Below are positions 23,121 to 35,459 of a DNA stretch of 64,000 nucleotides, piece after piece. The DNA lies in the NCBI RefSeq assembly GCF_018320785.1, contig NC_054877.1:35858151-35922150 (forward strand). Reading direction: 5' to 3'. Positions within the stretch are counted from its first letter, which is position 1. Each line of letters begins with the position of its first letter. This stretch comes from Cheilinus undulatus. Its lineage: Eukaryota > Chordata > Actinopteri > Labriformes > Labridae. The notes below the pieces were generated by a model, which worked only from the letters and a program-made list of their open reading frames with translations, ran no database searches and was not told the DNA's origin. Both the position numbers and the translations under genes were made by a program.

Positions 23121-26100
23121 TTAGCTGCTCCCCTGACTGGCCCGACCCAGTCTGATGCCATAGGTGACCATGTGGAAGTTGTCCCAGGCGTGTAGCTTCC
23201 TCTGGGCGTGGTTGTAGTCCACCATGCTGTTATAACGATACTTGTTCTTGAACGGAACAGCAACAGCACGCCCCTCACCGGTGGCCGTGTCAAACATGTA
23301 GTTGATAGTGGTATTGGCTGCAGTGTAGCTGGCCACTGTGTACAGACGCCCACATATCATGAAGGAGTTGGCCACTGTGTTCTTCCTGATGTTGGTCTCC
23401 CAGCTCCTCTTCACCTCCAGACTCTCAGGGTCCAGCTGGGAAATCACAATCGCACCTTTTGCCTTGCTGGTGCTGTAGATGGCCCACAAACCTTGCTCAT
23501 CTGCAGCCAGGTCGATGTCGGTGTAGCCGCCCCAGGAGTATGGGAACTGACCATGGAAGCCAGCGTGTGGCAGGTCTGAGCGTGAAGCCAGTTTTTCAGA
23601 GGCCAGGTCATAGCGGATCAGAGTACGGCTGCGTCTGCGCTGGTAGTAGAGGGAGCCGCGGTAAATGGTGGCACCGGTGCTCTCTACAGGCTCAGGCAGG
23701 ACCATGACCTTAGAGGGGAATCCTCTGGAGAACTGATCCATGTCCTCGTAGGCAAAGAGCTGACGTATGTCTTTGCCTACTGCATCGATACGCCACACAG
23801 TCTTGTTGGTGTAGATATCACCCTGTGGCTCCGGATCCTGAAGCCATACCCCATACTTCCCTGTGATGCTGTCAGCCTTCCTGTGCATCTCAGGGTCTCC
23901 CACTGACAGAAGCTCTCCACAACCTGTAGAAAAAGAGAGGTAAAATTTTATCACATATGTATATAAACTTAGAACAAAAAGTAAGGTACCTTGTGTTTTG
24001 TAGATTATTTTTTTCTTGTAACAGTGGTTCTTGGCAATCAATGTTATACAGTTGGAAAGCCTGTTTATTTCCATTTTTAAATGGTGCCACATTTGTAAGG
24101 AACATGCATTTGTGGGATGAGCAGCAGAGCTGAGTATGTGGGTTGTACCCATGAATAATTTGACAGCTTTCTCTGCCAATGCCAAACAGCTTATTTTGCT
24201 GTTATAGGTTCCAGTACAGGTGTTGGCAACACCAGCGCCAATGGGCCTGGCGGGGAAGGGTAGTCATAGTAGGCCTCCTGGCAACCCTATGAGACCGGAG
24301 ATTGGCTGCGTGCAGTCTTGGCCGAGAGCCACCAGCCATATCGTCCTGCAAACCTTGACTGCAAATTAGTAGAAAACACTCTACAGTTCCCAAGTGCTGA
24401 CAGGGTGAGGAAACAGTCCTCTTGGGGTGTTGTCTTTTTGGCACCCCCCATTTCATGACCTGTCTCTGACGTCCCCAGATATCTCCAGTTATAAGGAACT
24501 TGGCTTTCATCCCTATCACACAGACCGTATCCACATCAGTCAAATGTGACATGCCAGTTCTTGGAGCAGACACCCACTGATCGCTGTAGTAGGGCTCATG
24601 CTCACAGGTACAGAACCTGGGGTACCAGAAACTCAAAACAAGAGTCAATAGCAACAGCAGAATAAAGTGTTTGGCATTGGCAGTGAAGATTTAGCAAATT
24701 TTTTATGGGTGCAACCCACATACACAGGTCTGCTGCTCATCCTGCAAATGCATGTTTCTTACAAATGTGGCTCAAATTAAAAAAGGTAAAGTCTTTTTTA
24801 AGAGTGTAAGTACATGCATCCAGTAGGTGCAGATAAATTAAAAAATATATATCAGTGGAAGCCCACATGTTAACTCCATGTTATTTATGTCATTTTTTAA
24901 ATTATTTTTTTAAAATAGGAAAATTTAATGGTCATATTAACCTGAAGAAGACCTAAATGGTACCCAAATGTTGTGATACTACAATATTTTTGTAACATGG
25001 AGCAATTTACCACAGATATATATAGTGCTTTTGAAAAGATTAACTAGGTTAATTGGAACCGCTACAACGTCATTCATAAATCCATGTACCTGTGAAGTTT
25101 CCCTCAGGAATCAGGTGTGAAGCTGGGACCTCTGTTACCTCAGCCTTCATCTCCTGGTATGCACCGTTCATATTATTGTCTGCAGGGTCTGATAAAACAC
25201 AGCAAAGAAGGAGTGCATGTAAAAAAAGTGAAATACAATCAAAAACTGAAGACCAGAAATACGTTTGTTTGTTCAATAATTACAATTTTATATAATTATA
25301 TATTAAGTGACTGTTCAAGCACAATATTTTCCTAGGTTCACACTTATTTGCCTATACATTCATGCTTTTGCTCCACTGAATATTATGACAAATACATAAA
25401 ACGGCATGAGTGACAAAGTCATGAAACAGGAGTCTGTGTTGTAAATTCCCAACTCCTTACTCAAGCTGTGACAGCTAACTTCAACTTGACCTGATGCCCT
25501 CTGAGGCTTTTCATAGTTCAAGTCAACAACAAAAACATGTATAAAAAGATTGAAAAAGCATCACTTTTAAGTAACTGTTACTTGCAAAACATGCAGAAAA
25601 ATATTTTTTTTTTCTTGCCAGCATTTCTTAAAGAAGAACTTGTTATGTACCTCTGAGTTCAGAAGCCTGTTAATAAAACTTTGATATGTGTGTATTTCCC
25701 CTAATACATACCACTTGCAGGTCTGTGTTCACGCGGATTTCCTCCTGCGGTGCCTGTCTGCTGGCAAGGTCTCTGCCTCAGACTCTCAGCCTCTGCTCTC
25801 AGCTCCTCCAGCCTCCTTTGCAGCTCCTGGACCTGCCTGTTGAGTCGCTCCTTGTCTAGCTGCAGCTGGTTTCTCTCCCCTGTAACCTGGGTGAAAGCTT
25901 CCTGCAGACCCTCTTCAGTTGCCCCGACCCCAGTCCCTGCCCCTCCGTCCTCTCCTGCTATCAGGCGGCTGACCAGAGCCTCCAGCAGGGTCAGCCGGGA
26001 CAAAACGCCATCCATCTCTGGTTTCACGTTGCTTTCAGGGCAGCTGGACTCCTCTGGGCTGGCTACATTGAAGGTGTATTGGCAGCGCCCAGCATGGTCT

Positions 26101-26192
26101 TTGTAGCGGTGGAGGGAGGCTCGGTCTTGGGTCTGGCTTAAGGTCGACAGAGTAAAGCAGGAGAGACACAAGAGGGACACCTGGCTCCACAT
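23121..26192 (-). CDS. myoc: Myocilin, secreted olfactomedin-domain glycoprotein, complete
   Basis: A secreted extracellular protein of the eye and other tissues; human mutations cause glaucoma. The three exons on the minus strand are 26192-25712, 25188-25090 and 23923-23121, the same exon number as human MYOC, giving 460 aa. The N-terminus has a signal-like hydrophobic segment, then the conserved GRCQYTF.VASP.ESSCPE block, then a Leu/Glu/Arg-rich coiled coil (about residues 105-145). The linker exon precedes a full olfactomedin propeller starting GCGELL and containing [37 protein letters not shown] and the partner Cys in [10 protein letters not shown]. This Cys pairs with the Cys of GCGE in human myocilin. 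The human C-terminal SKM tripeptide is absent; the protein ends QGSS. Intron 2 contains a Tc1-like insertion. Confidence 0.97.
23964..24790 (-). mobile_element. Tc1-like element, second copy, truncated (myoc intron 2)
   Basis: Same family as 17368-18472 but inserted in the other orientation. The left inverted repeat starts TAAACTTAGAACAAAAAG after a TA and carries the shared GGAACATGCATTTGTGGGAT block. The interior (24200-24650) has degenerate transposase sequence on the minus strand. The right inverted repeat (about 24640-24790) stops before the terminal sequence, so that end is lost. Confidence 0.75.
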
Positions 26193-26386
26193 ATTGGACG
26201 GTCAGAGTGAGTCGATGATCCTCTATTTCGGGGAGTTTTGATGGTTGCAACTTTTTATCCTCTTTTCTCAGTAGAGATAGTCTTGGTTTGATTTCTTTGC
26301 TTTCTTTTTGCCTTTAGTGTGTATCTCTTGAGTGTATCTGGTCAGTGTGAGCAAGTGTCTGAATCCCAAATATGCAGAGAGTGGGA

Positions 26387-26394
26387 TATTTATA
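26387..26394 (-). promoter_or_regulatory. myoc TATA box
   Basis: TATAAATA on the minus strand, about 195 bp upstream of the start codon. It predicts a transcription start near 26360 and a 5' untranslated region of about 165 nt without an intron. Confidence 0.65.
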
Positions 26395-27097
26395 CAGTTA
26401 ACTGTTAGCAAGAGGGAGGGGATGAGGAGTGTGTCAGGGAGGGAAACATAGCCAGGGGGGTGTGGAGTGTTTGTCCATGTGTGTTGTCTATTAGATATTA
26501 TTGGTGTGAGTTATGCCTGAAAGGGACAAACAAGTGAAAATCCCACAGTATCAGTGGAAAAATACACAATCTGATGTTTGTTTTTTCCTGTAGGGAATTC
26601 TTTCACTGTGTCTCAGCAGTTGGTATGTCTCTGCAGGTTGTTTTGACTGGACAGCACCTCTTTATGTGTCTACTGGCTGTCACCTGCAGTGCTGTTTACT
26701 TCCTCCGTAACTGATAGTTGTGCTATTAAACCAACATGTGATTAACATTAACTAAGTTTATGGCCTGGGCAGTGAGTGATATTTGGGCTCCTGGGAGAGT
26801 GTGTTGACATCTTGGTATCAAGGCTCAACAGCAACGCAATCTGCCTGAAGACCTGACGCACTGCGGCACACCTTTTCCCTCTTAACAGCTGGGCAGGATG
26901 TCTGGCACAGGGGGATAGGCTGGAAATCTGGCTAGGAATGTAGGCATGGTGTGGCTGCCTTTTGTTCTTCCTACCAAACCCAAATGAAAACCACATGCAG
27001 CCATAAAAGCAAGAGATATTGTTTAGTGCAACCTGTCTACGGTCTGCAATTCAATTTATTAAAATTCCACAGTGTCTGTTTTGTTTTAAAGTGCATA

Positions 27098-28128
27098 CAG
27101 GTGTATCTCAAAAAGTTCATTTTTCCCCATGATTTACTTCAAAAAGTGAAACTTCCATAAATTCTAGATTCATCTCATACAAAGTAAAATAATTCAAGAT
27201 TTTTTTTTGTTTTAATCTTGGTGATAGTGTTCCTAGTGACGAGCCACTCCTGAACCTCAGACAATGTCATCAGCTTCTCACCTGGACTAAGGAGAAAAAG
27301 ACTCAGTGGTCCAAAGCCTTGTTTTGAAATCAGGGTCTCAGAGCCTGGAGGAAGACCAGAGAGGCACAGAATCCAAGGTGCTTGAAGTCCAGTGTTTTCA
27401 GTTCCCACAGTCAGTGATGGTTTGGGGTGCCATGTCATCTGCTGCTGTTGGTCCACTATGCTTTATCAAGTCCAGAGTCAACGCAGTCAGACATCTACCA
27501 GGAGATTTTAGAGCACTTACTATGCTTCCATCTGCTGAGAAGCTTTATGGAGATACTGATTTCATTTTCCAGCAGGACTTGGCACCTGCCCACAGTGAAG
27601 TCGAAACTACCAGAAACTGGTTTGCTTACCATGGTGTTACTCTGTTTGACTGGCCAGCCAACTGGTCTGACCTGGACCTGTAAAGAATCTGGGGAATTGT
27701 AAAGAGGAAGATGAGAGAAACCAGACTGAACAATACAGACAAGCTGAAGACTGCTATCAGTGCAACCTGGTCTTCATAAAACCCCAGCAGTGCCACAGAC
27801 TGACTGGCTTCATGCAACATTGCATAGATACATTGATTTCCTCCAATCAACTATTGAATGCATACATGGGCATCATTTTCCAGAAAGTCAATATTTCTGT
27901 GTTGTAAATCCTCTTTTGGACTGAGGTTTTTTGATATTCTAATACTGATAGTGGATTTTTTATTTGTGTTAGCTGTACGACGTAATCTTCAACATCTAAA
28001 CAAAACAAGTCTTGAAAATTTTCACTTTTGATGAGATGAATATAAAATATATGGAAGGTTCACTTCTTGAATCAAATAACAGGAAAAAATTGACTTTTTT
28101 GTGATATTCTAATTTTTAGTTTCCCCTG
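27098..28128 (+). mobile_element. Tc1/mariner-like element, degenerate transposase
   Basis: The ends are CAGGTGTATCTCAAAAAG on the left and TAGTTTCCCCTG on the right, with TA at both borders (27096-27097, 28129-28130); the right end has drifted from the left. The plus strand carries transposase fragments: VMVWGAMSSAAVGPLCFI near 27415-27470, QQDLAPAHSE near 27570-27600 and FDWPANWSDLD near 27645-27680. These correspond to the middle and last thirds of a Tc1 DDE domain. A stop replaces the continuation after the last of these. Confidence 0.8.
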
Positions 28129-29081
28129 TATATTCATAATACTGCATTCTAACAGAAACCTTTAAAAGAGTGAAAAAAAGATGATGTGTTACTGAAGGGC
28201 TACATCCTTTGAAGTATGCATTTGAAGGATGATTCTGATCATTCCATAAACTTATGAGAAGAAGGAACTAGACGTACTTAGCTAGTAACACGTCCTGCTG
28301 TAGGCCTCATTATTGCGCCGATCTTATTGGTGTTACTTCCCTGTAAAAGACGCAAAATGGAGATTCAAGAGAGTCCAATATTTCTGACTGTAAAGTTAAC
28401 AACCGCATATCTTTTTTTAGGGAATCAAAAATGGAAGGTCAGACACAGCGAACAGTTAAGAGAGTCTAAGGCTGTCATATTTTATTTAATTGAATTTTAT
28501 TTTTCAAAATTTAACATTACAATGACAATTTTGGGAAGAAGTGAAATGTCTAGCTAACTTGACCTTGACTAATTCAATTCTTAATTACAGTAGTTATGAA
28601 CTAAAGCACTAAACAAAAATAGAGCTGATTATTAGATGATCAAAGTTGTGATCAGATTTTGCATCCACTGAGCATTTCAACTAAAAACTCTGATTTACAT
28701 GGCAATCAGTGTCTGGCAAACGTGGCCATTTAAAAGGAAATTGTACCAACATATCACGCTTTTATTGACATTCACTGGATTAATTGAAAAAAAAGAAAAA
28801 GAAAAGCCCATTCAGTGGTGCCTTATAAAAGAAGTCTGGCGTTCAGAGAGTCATTTGGGCAGTTGTTATCTGTTCAAAAATTTCATGACAATAATTCAGA
28901 GGTTGCTCATGGGAGAAAAGTGTACATCTTCAGTCTTTAGACTTGTTCTTTTGATGACCATGAATAGCTGCACCAAATGTGATAGTAAGAAATCTAGCTG
29001 CTGTTGAAATCTTTCTTTAGATGAAGTGGACGACTGATTTCCTGACTAGTCAAGTGATCGGACATTGCTTACCCCATACAG

Positions 29082-29219
29082 TGATTTCAAGAGCACAACT
29101 AAAAAACATGGCTATAAAGGTAAGGAAAACAGTTTTGTACTACCTTTATAGCCATGTTTTTTAGTTGTGCTCTTGAAATCATGGCTATAAAGGTAAGGAA
29201 AACAGTTTTGTACTACCTT
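29082..29219. repeat. Perfect 41-bp inverted repeat with following 39-bp direct repeat
   Basis: Arms 29082-29122 and 29141-29181 are exact reverse complements around an 18-nt loop. The segment 29108-29146 is then repeated exactly at 29181-29219. The order A-B-loop-B'-A'-B-loop is what serial template switching during replication produces. No transposon termini are seen. Confidence 0.92.
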
Positions 29220-29299
29220 GACTGGGAATGTTATAGTGAAAATGAATCGTTTCTTTAAATCAAAATCCTGCTGTTTGTGTTTCTTTTTTCTCTATATAG

Positions 29300-29410
29300 G
29301 AGGCTTGTGTGTTCCAGCTGTCTGCATGTGATACGTCTGGGACTTTCTCTGGTTCTGTGTTGAAGAGAGAGTGGAGAAGCAAATATATCTTCAACACAAG
29401 TGTACCCATT
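29300..29410 (+). other. Unidentified exon-like ORF segment
   Basis: An open 37-codon segment, phase 0 at both ends, is bounded by TCTATATAG and by GTAAGT. The peptide contains VFQLSACDTSG and LKREWRSKYIF. I do not recognise the family. It could be an exon of a gene not otherwise visible, a pseudogene relic, or chance. Confidence 0.3.
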
Positions 29411-32270
29411 GTAAGTTTGCAAAACACATTTTGGTCTCTGAGGAGGTAAGGCTATTTGTCACAGTAATGAACTGTTCAGCTACCCTTTCATTTGTATTTT
29501 CTCTTAATCAACACCCTGTCTCCGGTTACAAAAAGGTGCCAAGTCTTCTAAGTACCAACAGCATAAACCAGTTTACCCTGAAAGCTATCTCACAGAGCAC
29601 ATCTGTGTATGGTCCCATGGGATCAATCTGCTGCCTAGTTAAGCTGTCCGTTTTATAGCCTGTGGAAAGTCACTGGTATTCACCGGTGTTTTTACCACTG
29701 AGGTGTGTTTTCTTATGTAACATAACGACTCAGACAGCCTGTAAAAAGCAAGCAGAGGATCCAAACATCCTTAGCATCTTACACAGGCATTCCTTCAATC
29801 TGCTGAAACAGCTCTACTGGGAGCAAAACTCACTGTTTATCTGGTGGTGATGGTTTCTACAATGTATGTAGTTGTCTTTTTGTCACTCTTGGGATCACTC
29901 ATCGACACTGGGCTTTAATGTGCTCTAACAACTTTCATAGATGCTCTTCTTAAAGAGAAAAAAAAGTTTGTTGGATTTGTTTGCTAACTGTAACTTTAGC
30001 CTCTCTTAACTCTTAATATCTAGGACTGTACCTTTTGTTTTTACTACAGAGGCTTTATTCTAGACTATAATGTAGTTTCACTGAAATGTTCAGACTAAGC
30101 TAGCAGAGATTTAGGAGCCAAGTAGACCACCAATTTTAGGGTTTCTGATATAGCCAGAGGTTTTTGGCCTCTCATTACTTCCCTTTTGTGCATTGTGCTC
30201 TATCTATCATCTTGAGAAGTGAGAATGAAGTTGGAGTTGAGAAACACATCTAAGAAGAGACTGTTTACTGCATTTGCCTTAGAGATGCACCTTTAAATTC
30301 TCTTCTGCTGCCAAGTTGCTACTGACAATACCAAATTTCCTGTGGGCATTCACAATAAGAGCACTCAGAAAAAACCCAGCCGACTTTTATTGTGAACAAT
30401 TTGTTGGAAAATCTCTGTTTTTCATCGATTTAACACGGTTGCTTTAGCAAAATATACAAAGCAACTGTGTTTAAAAGGTACTTCTGTGACCTTATTTAAA
30501 GCCATTTTGCTTTTTTGAATCATTATGTGATTTAAAACAAATGAGTCATGCATGAGAAACACCTTTAAACAGTTGTTTAAGCCATTATTTTAAGAATTGC
30601 GTCAGCGCTGGGCCAAAGACAAATTGAGATGATCCATTGCAGCTCACAGTTTGTGCAAAAGCCCCAGACATGTTGCTTTTATTTTACACATGAAACTGTA
30701 GAGGAGAAAACAATTTTTTACCTCATTGTTGTGCTTCAAGTTAATTACACTGACAGTGATAGGTGCCACTTGGCTTGTTATCTGGCTGTTCTGTACTGGA
30801 GCGTAAAATGCGGATGACTGGACTCCGACTGAGCTGTTTTCTGTCTCATATCACTCTGCTACTTTAACAGTGCCATCGGTTATGCCTCATGTGCATTGCA
30901 ACACAATGGATGCGTTTAAACCATTAATGATGGGGATGTCAATATATATGTGTGATTACTCTCTTTTTTACTCTCTTGAACTGGAGGAGTATAGTATGTG
31001 AAACTGTTTTTAACTTAATATTCCCACACTATTCTTTGGTTACATTGGGACACTTAAATCCTTTAAACATAATTGTGTGATGTGGAAAAAGGACAACTGG
31101 AATTGTCCAAAACAGTCCAGCTTTAAAAGATACCAATAAATTAGTATTGGCCAAAGAAACTGCAACTGGTCCTTCTTTCATTTACAGGCAAGTGTCTGTT
31201 TGTAGAGATTAATTAAAGCTAAGTTGTTGTCTAACAACTGCAAATGATCATACCAGTTGTGCATAAAAATGGGAAGTCTCTAAATGGTGATGAGGCAAGC
31301 TGTGAGCCCTCTATGGTCCACAGGTTCTTCTCTTCAAATGGAAGTATCAACAGGACTATAATATGCATGCACATCGCAAAAATATAACACTTTCAGCTGT
31401 TGCCTAATAAAAATGAGGGATTACAAATGAGTGATATTATCAGATGGAGAAAGAATGAAAAGTAGCCATGGCCTGTGGTTATTATTGGCAGTTATTTCAA
31501 AGTACAAATCCAGAATTCTTGGCAGTGTTTAAGTTTCCGTAGTTCAGTTCAGTAGGGACAATTTACTGCTGTATTAGTTTGAAAATGAATTTAATAACAT
31601 TACGCAACAGGAAGCAGAAGGAGGGCTATTGGGGACATTGGCAGAGCAGAAGAAAAACAAAACAGATGAGAGAAACGGTGTAAATGCTGAAGGAGAACAG
31701 TTTTTAAAAATGAAACGCTTACTGTCAGACTTGTTTACTCACAGCCACTACACTCTGTTAGGTGATTTACATGATGTTATAGAGCAGGATAGAGGGCTTT
31801 GAGTCATTGAGACAGTGTCAACATAATTTTCCAGCAGCCCTAACAATCATTGGCCCGTCAGAAATGCATTTACAGGTGTGAAGTGTTGCATAATGTGCGT
31901 CGACATGGGTGCCAGTCTGCCTTGTTGATGCAGACCTGAAGAATTCGTTGACAAGAAAAGTGCCCGTGGTTTACACAACCTCCCACCTAAATTTATAGTT
32001 GACATTTGAACAGTATCTAACTGTGTTTGGTTGAAAACTAAATTTTGGAGCTGAGCTGTGTTTTACTGATTTCCTGAGGGTCCAAGTAAAATAGATAGAG
32101 CCTCTGAAGCTTGAGTGAGTCATAGTGTTTGAAGCTTGGTGAGTAATTGATGGTGTTGAATTATAATCAGTGTTTAATGATGCTGTATTAAATGGACACA
32201 TAGGGGTTCAGTGTGAGGTCGTTGAGAGAAAAACATTAAACTGGCCTGCTGCTGTCTGCTGTGACTGTGA

Positions 32271-32438
32271 GGATATAATCAGTGGATCACACGCCTACAC
32301 ATGCGAAACCTCGGCCTCACAGCAGCACAAAATGTGTTGTTTTGTCTCCAACAGCTCCATGCAGGTGTTAAACCAGAGGCTCTCATTACTGATGCAGACA
32401 TGGCACCAGAGTGTCATTTTAGAAAACACAGACAGTAC
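32271..32438 (+). other. Unidentified exon-like ORF segment
   Basis: A frame that is open from 32271 reads through LGLTAAQNVLFCLQQLHAG and VKPEALITDADMAPE to a consensus donor TAC|GTAAGT at 32439. A good internal acceptor (CTCCAACAG) would instead start an 84-nt exon at 32355, phase 0. The family is not recognised. The composition looks protein-like, but no partner exon was found. Confidence 0.3.
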
Positions 32439-33619
32439 GTAAGTGTGTTACATCTAGCCCCGTTCACAAATGCACTAAAATGTACTAACATCATCCAACT
32501 AGTCTGCATGTACAAACACAAACTTAACGTGCCCTATTATGTAGAAATGTGAAACTTAAATATCTCACGATTCGATTTGATTTGATTCTGGGGATCACAA
32601 TTCAATTCAGAATCAATTTTTGATTTAAAACAATTTCCAATTCTCAACACATTTCCTTGAAAGAGGTTCTTATTTAGCATCCACTCCAGTCTGCTGTTCA
32701 CTAAGCAGCTATAAATCATTATTTGACATTAAAAAGCTTAATCAAATGTGTTCAGTTTAATGCATTTTAGCTTATATTTGCTGCATTTTTACTAGCTGAT
32801 TTCAATAATATAAATGCACAAAGGAAAATCTAAAAATAAGAAAACACTAAATTATGAAATATTCTAAAATGAATGAAATGTGTGATCTTGAGCAAGAAAA
32901 TATTCAACAGAAAGTTACCAGTGAAAAAATCATCATAAATCTAAAGCCTTAACTGTTGATGCTGTAGGAGAGATAAGTAGGTGTTATGTTTTAACAAGTT
33001 ACCTGGTTAACTGGTGTCTTTCAGTTGTGTCAGAAGTTGTCATAGTTAAGACATGTTAAGAAAAACTTAACATTTTCAATTATATCTAAAATACATGTGG
33101 CAAATATGAATTTTCGAAAAACTAGACAAATGGACTCTTACATTTTTTTAATCGATTATTAGCTACGACAACTTTAGACTCATTCGATGTATAGTCACTA
33201 GTTGACATGGTCACTTGTTAAACCATAACACTGGTCTTTGATGTGAAATGCAAGATAGATCCATTCATTTTTATCGTCTGTGTCTGTTAGCAGTTGTTGG
33301 TCTTTATTTTGCTAATTCTATCTTTGGATGGTGGTGTGTGATGTGAACTTCAGCATATAAACTGTTCCTGAAGTAGGGTACATCACTTTTGCACTTTTGC
33401 AAGTTTTGCACACTTAACATGCATGTTAGGTCAGGCTTCCTCTTACCACAACTAATCTTCATACTTTTCTTTAGGGGAAACAGGACTAGCTGAGAGTCTC
33501 TTGGCTCTGTAGACAATGTAGGCAGTACCTCAGTTAGTCAGCAGTGTAATCTTTACCAACACTGAGGGCTAGTGCTGCGAAAGCTAACAGCACAGTTAAT
33601 GGGCCACACACATCCTGTT

Positions 33620-33900
33620 GCATCTTTACCTTGCAAAGTAGATGGATTTACCAGACTCCATTCTGTCATCATGCAAAGCCATCTTAAAAAGCTCTAATCC
33701 CCAATGTATGTGCTGAACTGAACACTGTTCCAACCAATCAGTGTCATTTAAAGAGAACGGGACGGTAGCCACTAAGGATGTTACAAAGCGTCTATTTCCC
33801 TATTCAGCTAAAAGCTCAACTACATTTTGTTTAACGGACAAGTCTAAAGAGGAGAAAATTCCTAGAAAAAAGTCAAATTCCTCACGGGGTCATTGTGTTA
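33620..33900 (+). repeat. Dispersed repeat family, left part of interrupted copy
   Basis: TTTACCAGACTCCATTCTGTCATCA and following sequence match copy 1 at 2360-2420. The family resumes at about 35460 after the hAT-like insertion and unrelated sequence. Confidence 0.45.
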
Positions 33901-33925
33901 GCGGGTGTAACGTTAGCCTCTACAG

Positions 33926-35002
33926 CAGGGGTCATCAAGTATATCTGCACAAGGGCCAAATTTAGTCTCGGCAGAAACTCTGGGGCCAGACGTTCAAATC
34001 CACAAAAATTAGATAAATATTTTGGTCTGAGTAACATATTATTGTTCAGCAGGCCACAAGAAGACAGGCCTGTCCACATAGCACCTCATTTTTGACACTT
34101 TTAACCCCTTTTTGATACTTTTTTGCCTTGTTATCCAATTTTTTGACATTCTCTAATGCCTTTTGAACCACTTTTCCTGCATGTTTTATCCCCATTGTGT
34201 CACTCTTTTATCAATTTTTGCCTCTTTTCTTCTATTTTTGCCACTTTTTAACCCCTTTTGTTAGTTTTTTTTTGCCACTTTTACCACTTTTTTGCAGCTT
34301 TCTTGCTAATTATTGCCCCTGTGTGCCTCTCTTTAACACCTTTTCACTACTGTGCCAGGGTATTTATGCTGTATTTCTGTCCCTTTTTGATAGTTTAACC
34401 TAGTTTTTGCCATTCTTTGACCCGTTTTACACCACTTTTTCTTGCATGTTTCTTCCATTTTTTGCTACCCTTTTATCCATTTTTGCCATTTTTCTTATAT
34501 TTTTGCCACTTTTTATTCCATTTAAATTACTTTTTTGCATTTTTGGCCACTTTTGACCCATTTTGATACTTTTTTCCCCCTTTTTCCTCTTTTCCCTTTT
34601 TTTGCAACATTTCAACCACTTTTCACCACACTTCCTGTCAATTTTTCATTCCTTTGTGTCACTCTACAACCCATTTTGCCACTTATCACCAATTTTTGCC
34701 ACTCTTTAACCCCTTTTCACCACTTTATCCATCCATTTTTGCAACATTTCTGCCAACGTTAACCCTCTTTACATTTTTTTTTTTTTTTTACTAATAATGG
34801 CTTGCAAGTAAATTTCTATAAAGAACGATCAATTGTTAAGTCATTCTAAAACTATTTCAATATTAATCATTTTTGGGATGGATTTAACAAGCCAACAACA
34901 TCTTCTTCTCCTCCTTTTATGACTTTAATGATCTTCTGAGAGCCAGACAGAAAGCTTTGGGGGGCCTGATTTGGCCCCTGGGCCGCCAGTTGATGATCAG
35001 TG
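33926..35002. mobile_element. hAT-like non-autonomous element with internal pyrimidine-rich repeat
   Basis: An exact 8-bp target duplication CTCTACAG lies at 33918-33925 and 35003-35010. The ends match as inverted repeats: CAGGGGTCATCAA on the left and CACTGATCATCAA from the right, followed by related GGGCCAAAT motifs. The middle (about 34085-34775) is a degenerate repeat of TTTTTGCCACTTTTAACCCC type. No transposase is present. The 8-bp duplication and end sequences fit hAT. Confidence 0.85.
34085..34775 (-). repeat. Pyrimidine-rich degenerate tandem repeat inside the hAT-like element
   Basis: Repeated TTTTGCCACTTTTTAACC-like units. The reverse complement is the same repeat type as 11850-12170. 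Open frames at 34197-34403 and 34535-34762 are compositional. Confidence 0.75.
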
Positions 35003-35459
35003 CTCTACAGCGTGGCTAACATTACAAGCTTGCGCTGCCAGTCTTTTTTTTTCTCTTTGTAGATTAATATCATGCTTTGATATGTTGCTTCTTTTCACTT
35101 TGGGTGAAAGTTATACAGGAGTCCAAACCTTGACGGCCTACATACCACTTTATTTCTATTTACTACTTCAAAAAACGGTCATACCGTGCTGTTCCTACTA
35201 CAGCTACTACTACTAACAGCTTAGCCACCACTGAGCTTCTCATGTTTACATCTGTGAAGTGCCAGACAGGAAGGCAGCAGCCATTAACTGAAGCTACAGC
35301 TGCTTCTAGTGGTGGGAGGTTCATTACAGATTAAAAGAGCATTGTAAACTGTGATTTCAAGCCTGTGTTTATAAAAATTGATAGGTAATAGTTTAACCGA
35401 CTCGTAAATCCCCCGCCGGCTAATTACTAAACAAATTTAACCATTTTAGCAGTTAACTA

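Larger units (their letters stand above)
28130..33600. other. Intergenic DNA without an identifiable gene
   Basis: AT-rich sequence that includes the perfect hairpin at 29082-29181 and two short exon-like ORFs (29300-29410 and 32271-32438), listed separately. Nothing else codes convincingly. Confidence 0.5.

Noticed and set aside
29082-29181. Hairpin considered as a microRNA precursor
   Set aside because: The stem is perfectly paired over 41 bp and is followed by a direct repeat of its own arm, which fits a mutational event better than a conserved, bulged pre-miRNA; no known seed was recognised.
34197-34762. Plus-strand frames rich in Phe/Leu/Pro that resemble membrane proteins
   Set aside because: Compositional artefact of the pyrimidine-rich array inside the hAT-like element.
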